Origin: Corynebacterium kalinowskii
GTDB taxonomy: Bacteria > Actinomycetota > Actinomycetes > Mycobacteriales > Mycobacteriaceae
Assembly (NCBI RefSeq): GCF_009734385.1
Contig: NZ_CP046452.1
Coordinates: 930,001-994,000, forward strand
Reading direction: 5' to 3'
Length of the DNA: 64,000 nt
How positions within the stretch are numbered: the stretch's first letter is position 1; every line of letters starts with the position of its first letter. The notes beneath the pieces were generated by a model that was not told the origin of the DNA, did no database searches, and saw only the letters and a list, made by a program, of their open reading frames with translations. Positions 19,592 to 32,875 of this stretch are shown piece after piece. Made by a program: the position numbers and the translations under genes.

Positions 19592-21571
19592 GTGACTCAA
19601 GCAGACAGCGCCGCACAAAACGACGGCGCTCCCATCAATCTCGTCGCACTCCGTATGCCAGAACTTCGTAAGATCGCAGAAGAACGAGGCATTCGAGGGA
19701 TCTCCGGATTGCGAAAGTCGGAACTGATCGCCGCCATTCAATCAGGTGGCAAGTCCGCACCAGCTAACTCAGCTCCAGCGAAGCAGGAGCCAGCACCTGC
19801 ACCGGCACCAGAAGTAGCCGAAACCGCCGAGGTCTCTGAGACCCGCGCTCCGCGTCGTCGTCGCGCAGCTGTCAAGACCTCTGAGGCCGCAGCGTCTGAG
19901 CCACAGCAGGCCGCAGTAGCAACGGAAGATTCTGCACAGGAAAACTCCGAGGAATCCGGCAACCAGAACGAGAACAAGTATGAGTCTCGCTCTGCTGCAC
20001 GTCGCGCACGTCGCAACCGCGCCCGTTCAGCTCAGCGTGATGACAACCATCGTGAGGACCACCAGCGCGAGGACACGCCACGCGAGGAGTCTCAGGGCGA
20101 TCAGGCGTCAGACAACGAGCGCCACGAGGCCAATGAGTCCCAGCGCTCTCACGAGTCGAAGTCTGAGCCAAGGCGCGACAATAGGTCTGACGACCAGGAT
20201 CGTTCTGACTCCCAGAGCGAGGGGAACCACGGCGAAGGTAACTCCGACCGCGGCGATCGGGGAGATCGTGGCGACCGTCGTGGCCGTCGCAACCGTCGTG
20301 AGCGTGGCCGTGGCCGCCGTGACCGCGACAACCGCGAACCACGCGATTCTCGCGATTCTCGCGACAACAACGATGAAATCCGCGAAGACGACGTTTTGCA
20401 GCCGGTAGGCGGCATCCTCGACATTGTGGACAACAACGTCTCCTTCGTTCGCACGACCGGCTACCAGGCTGGCCCTGCCGACGTTTTTGTCACCCAGCAG
20501 ATGATCCGCAAGTTCGGCCTGCGTCGCGGCGACGCTATCACTGGCCAGGTGAAAATGCCTCGTGATGGCCAGGGCCACCAGGGAGGCAACCGTGGCCGCC
20601 AGAAGTACAACGCCCTCGTGCGCGTGGATTCCGTCAACGGAAAGCCTGTGGAAGAAGCTCGCAATCGTCCCGATTTTGCCAAGCTGACTCCGCTGTACCC
20701 GAACCAGCGCCTGCGCCTAGAAACGGATCCAAAGATCCTGACCACCCGTGTGATCGACCTGATCATGCCGATTGGTAAGGGCCAGCGCGCCCTGATCGTC
20801 TCCCCGCCTAAGGCCGGTAAGACCACGATCCTGCAGAACATTGCCAACGCGATCGCTACCAACAACCCTGAGTGCTACCTCATGGTCGTCCTGGTAGATG
20901 AGCGTCCGGAAGAAGTCACGGACATGCAGCGCAGCGTGAAGGGTGAAGTCATTGCTTCTACCTTCGACCGCCCACCAGGAGAGCACACCGCGGTGGCGGA
21001 ACTCGCCATCGAGCGTGCAAAGCGCCTGGTAGAGCAGGGGCAGGATGTTGTCGTGTTGCTTGACTCCATCACCCGTCTGGGCCGTGCCTACAACAACAGC
21101 TCCCCAGCATCCGGTCGTATCCTGTCCGGCGGTGTGGACTCCAACGCGCTCTACCCACCAAAGCGCTTCCTCGGTGCTGCCCGCAACATCGAAAACGGTG
21201 GCTCCCTGACGATCATTGCCACCGCTATGGTCGAGACTGGCTCCGCCGGCGATACCGTGATCTTCGAAGAGTTCAAGGGCACCGGCAATGCCGAGCTCAA
21301 GCTGGACCGTAAGATCTCCGAGCGTCGCGTCTTCCCAGCCGTGGATGTTAATCCATCTGGCACCCGTAAGGACGAGCTGCTCCTGGTTCCAGAAGAAGCC
21401 CGCATTATGCACAAGCTGCGTCGCATCCTCTCTGCGCTGGATAACCAGCAGGCGATCGACTTGCTGATCAAGCAGCTGAAGAAGACGAAGTCCAACGGCG
21501 AATTCCTCATGCAGGTTGCGTCCTCGGCTCCGATGGCAGCAGATGCTAGCGATGAGGAGGAATACTCCTAA
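19592..21571 (+). CDS. rho: Transcription termination factor Rho
   Basis: A hexameric RNA-dependent ATPase that ends transcription. The 659-residue protein starts with a SAP-like Rho-N helix motif ([16 protein letters not shown] at about 20-60). A long disordered insert of Arg, Asp, Glu, Asn and Gly follows (about 60-265), then the cold-shock RNA-binding domain, and the ATPase core with Walker A PPKAGKTT near residue 405 and Walker [17 protein letters not shown]. The polar insert is typical of high-GC actinobacteria and adds RNA contacts. I chose GTG 19592 because GAAAGGAC precedes it; GTG 19571 is an alternative. The stop overlaps the prfA ATG by one base. Confidence 0.95.
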   Translation: MTQADSAAQNDGAPINLVALRMPELRKIAEERGIRGISGLRKSELIAAIQSGGKSAPANSAPAKQEPAPAPAPEVAETAEVSETRAPRRRRAAVKTSEAAASEPQQAAVATEDSAQENSEESGNQNENKYESRSAARRARRNRARSAQRDDNHREDHQREDTPREESQGDQASDNERHEANESQRSHESKSEPRRDNRSDDQDRSDSQSEGNHGEGNSDRGDRGDRGDRRGRRNRRERGRGRRDRDNREPRDSRDSRDNNDEIREDDVLQPVGGILDIVDNNVSFVRTTGYQAGPADVFVTQQMIRKFGLRRGDAITGQVKMPRDGQGHQGGNRGRQKYNALVRVDSVNGKPVEEARNRPDFAKLTPLYPNQRLRLETDPKILTTRVIDLIMPIGKGQRALIVSPPKAGKTTILQNIANAIATNNPECYLMVVLVDERPEEVTDMQRSVKGEVIASTFDRPPGEHTAVAELAIERAKRLVEQGQDVVVLLDSITRLGRAYNNSSPASGRILSGGVDSNALYPPKRFLGAARNIENGGSLTIIATAMVETGSAGDTVIFEEFKGTGNAELKLDRKISERRVFPAVDVNPSGTRKDELLLVPEEARIMHKLRRILSALDNQQAIDLLIKQLKKTKSNGEFLMQVASSAPMAADASDEEEYS

Positions 21572-22644
21572 TGGCATCTGAAGTTTCAGTTGTTGATGAC
21601 ATCCTCTCTGAGTACCAAGGCCTAGAGGCCCAGATGCAGGATCCGGAGTTTGCCAACGATCCTGCGCGGGTGCGCAAAGCCGGAAAGCGCTACTCGGAGC
21701 TCCAGCCAGTCATCAATGTTTATCGTGAGCTGAAGCAAGCCAAGGAAGACCTCGCTGAGGCGAAAGAACTGGCCTATGAAGACCACGACTTCCAGCCAGA
21801 GGTTGACCGGCTGGAGCCACGCGTGCTCGAGCTGGAAGAGCAGCTCACCGACCTGCTCGCGCCACGTGACCCACACGATTCGGAAGACATCGTGATGGAG
21901 ATCAAGGCCGGTGCTGGTGGCGAAGAAGCAGCACTCTTCGCTGGCGACCTGCTGAAGATGTACCAGAAGTACTGCGAGAAGCACGGTTTTTCCACTGAAA
22001 TTCTCGGCTTGGCAGAATCCGATCTCGGTGGAGTCAAGGACATCACCTTGTCTATCAAGTCCAAGACTCCGTCTCGCGATGGTGCCTGGAGCGTCTTCAA
22101 GTTCGAAGGTGGCGTGCACCGCGTGCAGCGCATCCCTGTGACCGAATCGCAAGGACGCATCCAGACCTCGGCCGCAGGTGTATTGGTATATCCGGAACCG
22201 GATGAAGTGGAAGACGTCGAGATCGATGAGAAGGATCTTCGTGTTGACGTCTACCGTTCCTCCGGTAAGGGCGGCCAGGGCGTGAACACCACGGACTCCG
22301 CAGTGCGCCTGACGCACCTGCCAACGGGTTTGGTTGTGACCTGTCAGAAGGAACGCTCTCAGATTCAGAACAAGGCTCGCGCGATGCAGGTTCTGGCAGC
22401 GCGTCTGCAAGCTTTGCAAGAAGAAGCTGCCGATGCAGAAGCCGCCGAAGGTCGCGCCGCCCAGGTGCGCACCATGGACCGCTCCGAGCGCATCCGCACG
22501 TACAACTGGCCGGAAAACCGCATCTCCGACCACCGCATCAACTACAAGTCCAACAACTTGGACTCCGTACTGAACGGTGACATGGACGACCTGTTCTCCG
22601 CGCTCCAAGCTGCAGACCGCGCCGCCCGCCTCGAAGCTGAGTAA
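21571..22644 (+). CDS. prfA: Peptide chain release factor 1
   Basis: A 357-residue class I release factor that reads UAA and UAG. It carries the RF1-specific stop-codon tripeptide PVT in [16 protein letters not shown] and the catalytic GGQ in [17 protein letters not shown] near residue 234. Domains run from an N-terminal helical hairpin to the GGQ domain. It is fused by overlap to rho upstream and prmC downstream (TAATG). In mycobacteria rpmE lies between rho and prfA; here it is absent. Confidence 0.97.
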   Translation: MASEVSVVDDILSEYQGLEAQMQDPEFANDPARVRKAGKRYSELQPVINVYRELKQAKEDLAEAKELAYEDHDFQPEVDRLEPRVLELEEQLTDLLAPRDPHDSEDIVMEIKAGAGGEEAALFAGDLLKMYQKYCEKHGFSTEILGLAESDLGGVKDITLSIKSKTPSRDGAWSVFKFEGGVHRVQRIPVTESQGRIQTSAAGVLVYPEPDEVEDVEIDEKDLRVDVYRSSGKGGQGVNTTDSAVRLTHLPTGLVVTCQKERSQIQNKARAMQVLAARLQALQEEAADAEAAEGRAAQVRTMDRSERIRTYNWPENRISDHRINYKSNNLDSVLNGDMDDLFSALQAADRAARLEAE

Positions 22645-23480
22645 TGACATCCATCAGACAAGCAGCAGCCACTCTCGCAACCGCGGGGGTGGCTTCGCCG
22701 CTTAACGACGCCCGGATCCTCGCCGCACACGTTCTCGGGTGCGAACCCATGGAGCTCATCCTGCACGATCAAGAGGCATTGCCACTTCTCTTCGAGGAAC
22801 TCGTGCAGCGCAGGGCCCAACGCGAACCACTTCAACACATTCTCGGTACCGCTCCTATGGGACACCTTGACCTCCAAGTTGGCCCCGGGGTTTTTGTGCC
22901 CCGGCCGGAAACTGAACTGGTGGGGGCGTGGACGGTCGAGAGGCTGCGGGGGATGGGCGTCGAAAAGCCTCGCGTGGTCGATCTTTGTACCGGCAGTGGC
23001 ACGCTGGCCTGCTACATTGCGTCGTTGATTCCCGAAGCCCAAGTGACCGCGGTGGAGTTGGATGAGGCCGCTAGACAGTGGGCTCTGAAGAACGTGGCCG
23101 ATTTGGGCCTGGGCGTGACCGTGGTCGCCGGTGATGCTACCGACCCGCAGCTCCTGCCAGACTTGCAGGGCACAGCCGACGCTGTGGTCTCGAACCCACC
23201 GTATGTTCCCGAAGGCACTCCCATTGAGCCTGAGGTCCAGGCCGACCCGCACCACGCTGTCTTTAGTGGTGGCACGGGCATGGATGTTATCGAGAAAATG
23301 GTTCCTATCGCGGCGCGTATGCTGCGCGTAGGGGGAGTACTATCCATCGAACACGATGATTCGACCGCCGATCTTGTTTGCGCCGTGTTGGCTCAGCAAC
23401 ATTGCTTTGGAGAGATCACCTCGCATCAGGATTTTGCGGGACGAGATCGCTACGTCACCGCTGTGAAGACTTCCGAGTAA
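22644..23480 (+). CDS. prmC: Release factor glutamine methyltransferase
   Basis: A 278-residue SAM-dependent enzyme that methylates the glutamine of the GGQ motif in release factors. The SAM site is VVDLCTGSGTLA, and the catalytic NPPY motif is VSNPPYVPEG. An N-terminal helical domain of about 80 residues binds the release factor. The start overlaps the stop of prfA, its substrate, a conserved pairing. Confidence 0.95.
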   Translation: MTSIRQAAATLATAGVASPLNDARILAAHVLGCEPMELILHDQEALPLLFEELVQRRAQREPLQHILGTAPMGHLDLQVGPGVFVPRPETELVGAWTVERLRGMGVEKPRVVDLCTGSGTLACYIASLIPEAQVTAVELDEAARQWALKNVADLGLGVTVVAGDATDPQLLPDLQGTADAVVSNPPYVPEGTPIEPEVQADPHHAVFSGGTGMDVIEKMVPIAARMLRVGGVLSIEHDDSTADLVCAVLAQQHCFGEITSHQDFAGRDRYVTAVKTSE

Positions 23481-23517
23481 GCTATTCGTTTGATTAACTA
23501 GACCAAAGGAGACACTA

Positions 23518-24168
23518 GTGAGCCGAATTTACGACTGTCAGGATCCAGCAACCCGCGCACTTGGCCTGAGGGCCGCCACAGATGCTGTGCGCTCGGGTCG
23601 GCTCGTCGTACTCCCGACGGACACCTTGTACGGACTCGGCTGTGACGCCTTCGATAACCACGCGGTAGCTTCGCTGCTCCAGACTAAGCATCGTGGTCCA
23701 GATATGCCCGTGCCGGTACTAGTTGGCTCCTGGGACACCATCCAAGGGCTGGTCCACACCTATTCCGACCAAGCTCGCACTCTGGTGGAGGCATTCTGGC
23801 CTGGTGGACTGTCTATCGTCGTCCCGCAGGCGCCTTCGCTGACGTGGAATCTTGGCGATACCCGCGGCACCGTCATGCTCCGCATGCCACTGCACCCAGT
23901 AGCCATCGAGCTGCTGCGTGAGACGGGCCCGATGGCAGTGTCCTCGGCAAATATCTCCGGCAGCACTCCACCGACCACAGCGATCGCCGCGAAGCAGCAG
24001 TTGGGGAACGCGGTTAACGTCTACCTCGATGGTGGCGAGTGCGCGGTGGGCAAGCCATCGTCCATCGTGGATCTCTCCGGCGAGCATCCAAAGCTACTCC
24101 GCGAAGGCGCCATCACCGCGGCAGAGATTGCCGAAGTTTTGGGAGTGGAACCAGAGAGCCTGCGCTAG
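23518..24168 (+). CDS. L-threonylcarbamoyladenylate synthase (Sua5/YrdC)
   Basis: A 216-residue YrdC-domain protein that makes threonylcarbamoyl-AMP from threonine, bicarbonate and ATP for the t6A modification of tRNA. Landmarks are the N-terminal VVLPTDTLYGLGCDA, the KHRGPDMPVPVLV segment and SSANISGSTPPTT. The GTG start is preceded by AAAGGAG. It has the short form without the C-terminal Sua5 domain. The neighbours prmC and wecA are the standard order in this order of bacteria. Confidence 0.93.
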   Translation: MSRIYDCQDPATRALGLRAATDAVRSGRLVVLPTDTLYGLGCDAFDNHAVASLLQTKHRGPDMPVPVLVGSWDTIQGLVHTYSDQARTLVEAFWPGGLSIVVPQAPSLTWNLGDTRGTVMLRMPLHPVAIELLRETGPMAVSSANISGSTPPTTAIAAKQQLGNAVNVYLDGGECAVGKPSSIVDLSGEHPKLLREGAITAAEIAEVLGVEPESLR

Positions 24169-24170
24169 CA

Positions 24171-25307
24171 ATGGGAACCGGGGCAGTGGGCGTACCGCTG
24201 CGAGAGATTGCACTGGTCATCGTCGTCGCAGCAGCGGTAACTTTCCTGACCACCGGAATTATTCGGTACATCATGGTGCGCTTTGGGAAGCTTTCCGAAA
24301 TCCGCGAACGTGATGTCCATACCGTGCCCAAGCCACGCCTGGGCGGGGTAGCGATGTTTTCCGGATTCTTGTCAGCGGTCTATCTTGCTGGGCAGCTGCC
24401 TGCGCTCACTCGAGGATTCAAACCAGTTACCCCAGAAATGGATGCGGTGGTGTGGGCCGGGTTCATCATCGTGTTAGTGGGCGTGCTCGATGACATCTTC
24501 GAACTCGATGCCGTCACCAAGCTGTTCGGGCAGCTCGCCGGTGCGGTTGTGATGAGTCTGTTGGGCCTGTCCTGGACCCTGTTGTACTTGCCTGTCGACG
24601 GCGGCACGACGCTCGTGCTCGACCAAGTCCAGTCTACTGTCTTGACAACGGTGTTCACGGTCATGCTGATCAATGCGATTAACTTTGTCGACGGCCTGGA
24701 CGGTCTGGCCGCTGGGCTTGGGATGATCGCGGCCCTGGCGATCCTGGCATTTTCGCTGACCGTCCTCTACGACCAAGGGGGCACTGTCTCCGCCTATCCG
24801 CCGGCCATCATTGCCGCGGCACTCGTCGGGATGTGCTTTGGTTTCCTGCCGCACAACTTTGAGCCCGCCCGCATCTTCATGGGGGATTCCGGCTCGATGC
24901 TCATCGGCCTGATGCTTGCTGCTGCGGCGACCTCGGCTTCCGGCAAGATCAACATGAGTCTTTATGGCGCTGCGGACATCGTGGCCGTCATGTCGCCGAT
25001 CATCGTCGTTGTCGCGGCGGTTTTTGTGCCGACCTTGGATCTGGTCATGGCGATCGTCCGCCGATTGTCCAAGGGGCAGTCGCCGTTCACAGCTGACAAG
25101 ATGCACCTGCATCACCGGTTGCTAGCTCTGGGGCATTCGCATCGACATGTCGTGCTGGTTTTGTATGGTTGGGTTACCGTTGTTGCTTTCGGGGCTGTGG
25201 GCTTCACCGTATTCCCGGCTCGGGTCGCGTTGATTGGCATCGGCATCGGTATTGCGCTGGCGATTGTGTGGACCGTCATCCCGCTGCGTCGATCACGAGT
25301 GCGGTAG
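24171..25307 (+). CDS. wecA: Undecaprenyl-phosphate GlcNAc-1-phosphate transferase
   Basis: A 378-residue polytopic enzyme of the MraY/WecA family. Conserved loops are present: VHTVPKPRLGGVAMF, the aspartate-rich NAINFVDGLDGLAAG, FMGDSGSMLIG, and the WecA-type histidine motif HLHHRLLALGHSHR. In mycolata it starts the linker that joins arabinogalactan to peptidoglycan by placing GlcNAc-1-P on decaprenyl phosphate. The ATG is 2 bases after the sua5 stop. The frame is open to 24039 but lies inside sua5. Confidence 0.93.
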   Translation: MGTGAVGVPLREIALVIVVAAAVTFLTTGIIRYIMVRFGKLSEIRERDVHTVPKPRLGGVAMFSGFLSAVYLAGQLPALTRGFKPVTPEMDAVVWAGFIIVLVGVLDDIFELDAVTKLFGQLAGAVVMSLLGLSWTLLYLPVDGGTTLVLDQVQSTVLTTVFTVMLINAINFVDGLDGLAAGLGMIAALAILAFSLTVLYDQGGTVSAYPPAIIAAALVGMCFGFLPHNFEPARIFMGDSGSMLIGLMLAAAATSASGKINMSLYGAADIVAVMSPIIVVVAAVFVPTLDLVMAIVRRLSKGQSPFTADKMHLHHRLLALGHSHRHVVLVLYGWVTVVAFGAVGFTVFPARVALIGIGIGIALAIVWTVIPLRRSRVR

Positions 25308-25310
25308 GGT
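25305..25310 (+). promoter_or_regulatory. -10 box overlapping the wecA stop
   Basis: TAGGGT overlaps the TAG stop of wecA and ends 7 bases before GTG 25318. It would start a leaderless transcript for the AtpI-like gene. Confidence 0.45.
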
Positions 25311-25317
25311 AGCACCC

Positions 25318-25728
25318 GTGAAAAGTGAGTATGACGACCATAAGCGCCCATTGCTGCGCGCACTGAAGTACGGCTGGATCAGCCTGATCGTGGCCACCAT
25401 CATTTCCCTCGCGGTGTGGGGTGCAATGCGAGACCTTCCCGGCATATGGGGGGTAGCGCTCGGCGCGTCGATAGGCGGCGGCTTCATGCTCCTGACAGTG
25501 CTGAGTGTTCTGGCAACCTCCAATACCACTGCAGCGACGACTGGTGCTGTCGTGCTTGGCAGTTGGCTGTTCAAAATCATCATTCTGCTGTTTGTGCTGT
25601 TCATTCTGCGCGGTCAGGATTTTTATGATCGTCTCGCTTTTGTCGTGACCGTGGTTCTCGCGCTGGTTGTCGTGCTCGCCAGTGAGGTGTGGGGCGTCAT
25701 CACCACCAAGGTCACCTACGTTCAATAA
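25318..25728 (+). CDS. AtpI-like membrane protein
   Basis: A 136-residue protein with four hydrophobic segments (about 19-38, 42-66, 75-98, 103-130). It stands where mycobacteria have an AtpI-type protein, directly before the ATP synthase genes; such proteins help assemble the c-ring or carry magnesium. The sequence itself has no firm motif, so the assignment rests on position, size and topology. The start is GTG with a TAGGGT box 7 bases upstream and no ribosome site. A 363-base spacer to atpB suggests it is not read from the main atp promoter. Confidence 0.7.
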   Translation: MKSEYDDHKRPLLRALKYGWISLIVATIISLAVWGAMRDLPGIWGVALGASIGGGFMLLTVLSVLATSNTTAATTGAVVLGSWLFKIIILLFVLFILRGQDFYDRLAFVVTVVLALVVVLASEVWGVITTKVTYVQ

Positions 25729-26091
25729 ACCGTTGTTTTTGTACCCCCGAATATGTCGAACTTCCATAGTTGTGATTCACCTTACAACTGGCGAAATCCC
25801 CGGTCACTGACTCTTTCTTTATTTGGGTGGGAAAAGGATATAACTACCCCCCACTTAACTTGGGTAAAACTCGATCAGTCCTGCTAGTGTGCTTAACGGG
25901 CAACCTCCATCATGATCCGCATGGCATTTCGAATGCGGGGAAGCGACTGGTGGTTTCTCCGCAGGTTCACTTTGATGATGTGCGACGGAGTCCAAAGTGA
26001 ATCGGGACAGATTTTTAGACCTCCATCGCACCGCTTTTCCGAAAAAGCGGCCCGAACACGGGAGAGAACGCTGAGCGTTACAACTTTGTCC
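25729..26091 (+). promoter_or_regulatory. Promoter and leader region of the ATP synthase operon
   Basis: A 363-base spacer without a supported gene. It holds AT-rich promoter-like sequence near 25830-25880 (TATAAC; TAGTGT), a 9-bp inverted repeat (TTCACTTTG 25966-25974 with CAAAGTGAA 25993-26001) and a perfect 8-bp hairpin (26031-26050, loop CCGA) shortly before the atpB ribosome region. The frame is open from 25912 in phase with atpB, but its product does not resemble subunit a. Confidence 0.5.
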
Positions 26092-27247
<1,156 letters not shown>

Positions 27248-27286
27248 TAGCAACAGACTTCGATAGCTATAGAAAGCACAAGGATT

Positions 27287-27856
27287 ATGACGAACGTCAT
27301 CACTTATCTCGCGGCCGAGGGAGGTGGACTGCCTCTCGAAAAGGGCAACTCCGCACTTCTTCCGGCTCCATACGACATCGTCTGGTCCCTCATTCCGCTC
27401 TTCGTCGTCCTGTTCATCTTCGGCAAGCTCGTACTGCCGAAGTTCCAGGAGGTCCTGGCTGAGCGTGAGGACCGGATCAAGGGGGGCATCCAGCGCGCAG
27501 AGGCTGCACAGGCCGAGGCAAAGGCTGCCCTTGAAAAGTACAATGCACAGCTCGCTGAGGCTCGCGCCGAGGCTGCTCAGATCCGTGAAGAAGCCCGTGA
27601 AAAGGGCAAGCAGATCATCGCTGAAATGCAGGCAGAGGCTGTTGAAAACAGCAACCGCATCATTGCAGCAGGCGAAAAGCAGCTCGAAGCACAGCGCCAG
27701 CAGGTTGTCAGTGAACTGCGTCAAGAAATGGGCCAGAACTCCATCAATCTGGCTGAGCGCCTCATCGGCGAGCAGCTGTCCGACAACGTTAAGCGTTCCG
27801 GAACGATCGATAAGTTCCTGTCCGAGCTCGACACTGTGGCTCCGGCCGGAAAGTAG
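27287..27856 (+). CDS. atpF: ATP synthase Fo subunit b
   Basis: A 189-residue stator subunit: a short periplasmic N terminus, one membrane helix (about 26-47), then a long charged alpha-helical coil rich in Ala, Glu, Gln and Arg that dimerises and reaches F1. Sequence in the middle ([18 protein letters not shown]) is the standard hinge region. Subunit b is separate from delta here, unlike the b-delta fusion in mycobacteria. Confidence 0.96.
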   Translation: MTNVITYLAAEGGGLPLEKGNSALLPAPYDIVWSLIPLFVVLFIFGKLVLPKFQEVLAEREDRIKGGIQRAEAAQAEAKAALEKYNAQLAEARAEAAQIREEAREKGKQIIAEMQAEAVENSNRIIAAGEKQLEAQRQQVVSELRQEMGQNSINLAERLIGEQLSDNVKRSGTIDKFLSELDTVAPAGK

Positions 27857-27861
27857 GCGAC

Positions 27862-28680
27862 ATGCACGCAGCTAGCCGCGAAGCACTGACGAAGACCGGA
27901 CAGACTCTGGATCAGTGGATCCAGAACTCTGACCAGGCGATCGCAGCTGCATCCCAAACCGGTGCTGAATTGTTTAGCATCGTTGAGGTTCTTGACGGCG
28001 ACCGTGGCTTGCGTGTCGCTGTGGCAGATTCGTCTGTCACCGCTGAGCAGCGTTCGGGCCTGATGCGTGCTGTCTTCGATGGAAAGGTTTCCCAGATGAC
28101 TCTGGACCTGGCCGTCGAAGCAGCCAAACTCATCTGGTCTACTCCCCGCGAGTTCCGTACGGGACTCGTAGAGCTGGGCCGCCGCGCCCTGCTTCGCTCT
28201 GCTGAAAAGCAGGGCCAGCTGAACCAGGTTGAAGATGAACTCTTCAGCCTTGGCCGCATCCTCAAGGATGAGCCACAGTTGGCACAGCTATTGGGAGACC
28301 GCAACACGAAGGCTGACCGCAAGCGCGAGCTTTTGGCCAATGTTCTCTACGGCAAGGTAACTGCCGTTACGGAGACGCTGGCTAAGCAGGCAGTCGGACG
28401 CGCAGAGGCAAACCCAATCGACGACCTGGTAGCCCTTGCCGGTACCGCAGCTGCGCTGCGTGGCAAGGAAGTTGCAGTAGTCGCCTCGGCGGAGCCACTG
28501 GACGCGATTCAGGCTGATCAACTGGCAGCCAAACTGAGCCGAATTTACGGTCGTGAGATGAGCATCCACACTGAGGTTGATCCCAGCCTCCTCGGTGGAC
28601 TGGTCATCCGCGTTGGCGACGAAGTAATCGACGGAAGCACCTCGGGCAAGCTCGAGAAGCTCCGCACGAGCCTCGTCTAA
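27862..28680 (+). CDS. atpH: ATP synthase F1 subunit delta
   Basis: A 272-residue delta subunit linking the b stalk to the top of F1. It is about 90 residues longer than the E. coli protein at its N-terminal side, which is usual for corynebacteria. The conserved C-terminal stretch [28 protein letters not shown] is clear. It lies 5 bases after atpF. Confidence 0.95.
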   Translation: MHAASREALTKTGQTLDQWIQNSDQAIAAASQTGAELFSIVEVLDGDRGLRVAVADSSVTAEQRSGLMRAVFDGKVSQMTLDLAVEAAKLIWSTPREFRTGLVELGRRALLRSAEKQGQLNQVEDELFSLGRILKDEPQLAQLLGDRNTKADRKRELLANVLYGKVTAVTETLAKQAVGRAEANPIDDLVALAGTAAALRGKEVAVVASAEPLDAIQADQLAAKLSRIYGREMSIHTEVDPSLLGGLVIRVGDEVIDGSTSGKLEKLRTSLV

Positions 28681-28736
28681 ACACGACTAATAGAAGACAT
28701 AAATTGCTGGAAGAAACAACCGAGAGCAGGAAGAAC

Positions 28737-30377
28737 ATGGCGGAGCTGACGATCTCCTCCGATGAGATCCGTAGCGCGATTGCGAACTACACCTCGAGCT
28801 ACTCCCCGGAGGCCTCCCGTGAGGAGGTCGGCGTGGTCATTTCGGCAGCTGACGGTATTGCCCAGGTTTCTGGTCTGCCGTCTGTTATGGCGAATGAGCT
28901 GCTCGAGTTCCCGAACGGCGTCATCGGCGTCGCACAGAACCTCGATACTGACCGTATCGGCGTTGTAATTTTGGGTAACTACGAGACTCTTACCGAGGGC
29001 GACGAAGTAAAGCGGACCGGCGAGGTCCTTTCCATTCCGGTCGGAGATGCATTCCTCGGCCGCGTAATGAACCCACTGGGTATGCCAATCGATGGCCTTG
29101 GCGCCATCGAGAAGGAAGAAGATCGCGTACTGGAACTGCAGGCACCTTCCGTGCTGCAGCGCCAGCCGGTCGAAGAACCACTGGCAACCGGTATCAAAGC
29201 CATCGATGCGATGACCCCAATCGGTCGTGGTCAGCGCCAGCTGATCATTGGTGACCGTAAGACTGGTAAGACTGCAGTCTGCATCGATACCATCCTGAAC
29301 CAGAAGGCAAACTGGGAGTCCGGCGACGTTGACAAGCAGGTTCGCTGCATCTATGTCGCTATTGGTCAGAAGGGCTCGACCATTGCCGCAGTTCGCAAGA
29401 CCCTCGAAGAGCACGGCGCTCTGGAGTACACCACCATCGTGGCAGCTCCAGCCTCTGACTCCGCCGGCTTCAAGTGGCTCGCACCATTCGCAGGTGCAGC
29501 ACTGGGTCAGCACTGGATGTACCAGGGCAAGCATGTCCTGGTCATTTACGATGATCTGACCAAGCAGGCAGAAGCCTACCGTGCGATTTCCCTGCTGCTG
29601 CGCCGCCCACCAGGCCGCGAAGCATACCCAGGCGACGTGTTCTACCTGCACTCCCGTCTGTTGGAGCGTGCTGCAAAGCTTTCCGACGACATGGGCAAGG
29701 GCTCCATGACGGCACTGCCGATCATCGAGACGAAGGCAAACGACGTTTCTGCCTTCATTCCTACCAACGTGATTTCCATTACCGACGGCCAGGTCTTCCT
29801 CGAGTCCGACCTGTTCAACCAGGGTGTTCGCCCAGCAATTAACGTCGGTGTGTCTGTTTCCCGTGTTGGTGGCGCTGCTCAGACCAAGGGTATGAAGAAG
29901 GTTGCAGGTTCCCTGCGTCTTGACCTCGCTTCTTACCGTGACCTCGAAGCATTCGCTGCGTTCGCTTCTGACCTGGATGCTGCATCCAAGGCTCAGCTGC
30001 AGCGTGGTCAGCGCCTGGTCGAGCTGCTCAAGCAGTCCGAGAACTCTCCTCAGCCAGTGGAATACCAGATTGTTTCCATCTTCTTGGCTGGCGAAGGCCA
30101 CTTCGATAACGTTCCCGTCGAAGATGTCCGTCGCTTCGAAGTAGAGCTCCAGGACTACCTGAAGCAGCACGCTGCAGGTGTCTACGAGCAGATCGCCGGC
30201 GGTGCTGCACTGTCCGACGAGTCCAAGCAGGCTCTGATCTCCGGTACCGAGGATTTCAAGCGAATCTTCGTGACCACCGATGGCACCCCCGTCGTCGGCG
30301 AGCCTGAGGAAGCCGCTCTTGCCGAGGGCGACCTCGGCAAGGAGAAGCTGACCGTCTCCCGCAAGGTGAAGAAGTAA
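28737..30377 (+). CDS. atpA: ATP synthase F1 subunit alpha
   Basis: A 546-residue non-catalytic nucleotide-binding subunit. The Walker A motif is GDRKTGKTA near residue 172, and the [20 protein letters not shown] motif (here [16 protein letters not shown]) carries the arginine finger near residue 373. The C terminus has a 35-residue extension beyond the E. coli length, seen also in mycobacteria, where it restrains ATP hydrolysis. The ATG 28737 follows GAGCAGGAAG; the frame opens earlier at 28704 without support. Confidence 0.98.
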   Translation: MAELTISSDEIRSAIANYTSSYSPEASREEVGVVISAADGIAQVSGLPSVMANELLEFPNGVIGVAQNLDTDRIGVVILGNYETLTEGDEVKRTGEVLSIPVGDAFLGRVMNPLGMPIDGLGAIEKEEDRVLELQAPSVLQRQPVEEPLATGIKAIDAMTPIGRGQRQLIIGDRKTGKTAVCIDTILNQKANWESGDVDKQVRCIYVAIGQKGSTIAAVRKTLEEHGALEYTTIVAAPASDSAGFKWLAPFAGAALGQHWMYQGKHVLVIYDDLTKQAEAYRAISLLLRRPPGREAYPGDVFYLHSRLLERAAKLSDDMGKGSMTALPIIETKANDVSAFIPTNVISITDGQVFLESDLFNQGVRPAINVGVSVSRVGGAAQTKGMKKVAGSLRLDLASYRDLEAFAAFASDLDAASKAQLQRGQRLVELLKQSENSPQPVEYQIVSIFLAGEGHFDNVPVEDVRRFEVELQDYLKQHAAGVYEQIAGGAALSDESKQALISGTEDFKRIFVTTDGTPVVGEPEEAALAEGDLGKEKLTVSRKVKK

Positions 30378-30433
30378 GCAATTACTTCGCAAACAATTCA
30401 CTTTATGAGCAATAGAAGGGAGGCGTAAATACC

Positions 30434-31411
30434 ATGGCTAATCTTCGCGAACTTCGCGACCGCATTAAGTCGGTCAAGTCAACGAAGAAGATCACCAAGG
30501 CTCAGGAGCTGATCGCAACTTCGCGAATCACCAAGGCTCAAGGACGAGTTGAGGCATCCAAGCCGTATGCAGATGAAATCCGTAAAGTTACGGAGACTCT
30601 GCTTGCGGCGAGTACCCTCGACCACCCGATGCTGCGTGAACGTGAAAACGGCAAGCGTGCTGCCATCTTGGTGGTATCCAGTGACCGCGGCATGGCCGGC
30701 GGTTACAACTACAACGTCTTCAAGAAGACCCGTGAACTACGCGCTCTGCTTGAGGAAAAGGGTTACGAGATCGTAACCTACGTGACCGGCAACAAGGGTG
30801 TTGGTTACTACAAGTTCCGTGGTGTTGAGGTTGCTGGTGCTTGGACCGGCTTCTCTCAGGACCCGGGCTACAAGGACACGCACGACGTGCGTCGCCACCT
30901 GATCGACGGCTTCATCGCAGGATCTAACGGCACTGCAAAGTACCGTGAGGGTCTCAATGTCGCTGAAGGCGAAGAGATTCAGGGCTTCGACCAGGTTCAC
31001 GTGGTGTACACCAAGTTTGAGTCAATGCTGACCCAGACTGCAACGGCTCACCAGCTGCTGCCAATCGAGCCTGTCATCGAAGATGAGGAGCTTGACTTCA
31101 AGGAAGGTATTCTCGCTGATCCTGGCGAGATTCACTCCGATGTCGAGTTCGAGCCAGACCCAGACACCCTGTTGGCAGAACTTCTGCCAAAGTATGTGTC
31201 TCGCAGCCTGTACGCATTGATGCTGGAATCTGCTGCATCTGAATCTGCATCGCGTCGAAACGCAATGAAGTCCGCAACCGACAACGCAACGGCGTTGGTT
31301 AACGACCTCTCCCGCGTGGCAAACCAGGCACGTCAGGCTCAAATTACCCAGGAAATCACAGAGATCGTCGGTGGCGCCGGTGCGCTCGCCGAAAGCGGAG
31401 AAAGTGACTAG
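30434..31411 (+). CDS. atpG: ATP synthase F1 subunit gamma
   Basis: The 325-residue central rotor subunit. N- and C-terminal helices (RELRDRIKSVKSTKKITKA at the start; ARQAQITQEITEIVGGAGAL at the end) form the coiled coil inside F1. An insertion around residues 195-250 is acidic and typical of actinobacteria. GGGAGG precedes the ATG. Confidence 0.97.
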   Translation: MANLRELRDRIKSVKSTKKITKAQELIATSRITKAQGRVEASKPYADEIRKVTETLLAASTLDHPMLRERENGKRAAILVVSSDRGMAGGYNYNVFKKTRELRALLEEKGYEIVTYVTGNKGVGYYKFRGVEVAGAWTGFSQDPGYKDTHDVRRHLIDGFIAGSNGTAKYREGLNVAEGEEIQGFDQVHVVYTKFESMLTQTATAHQLLPIEPVIEDEELDFKEGILADPGEIHSDVEFEPDPDTLLAELLPKYVSRSLYALMLESAASESASRRNAMKSATDNATALVNDLSRVANQARQAQITQEITEIVGGAGALAESGESD

Positions 31412-32863
<1,452 letters not shown>

Positions 32864-32875
32864 GGGGCGCACGCC

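Noticed and set aside
25912..26091. 60-codon extension of atpB
   Set aside because: The sequence is basic and unlike subunit a, and lies in a leader with hairpins.
28677..30401. 574-codon minus-strand frame over atpA
   Set aside because: Antisense shadow from strongly biased codon use; the plus frame is an unmistakable AtpA.
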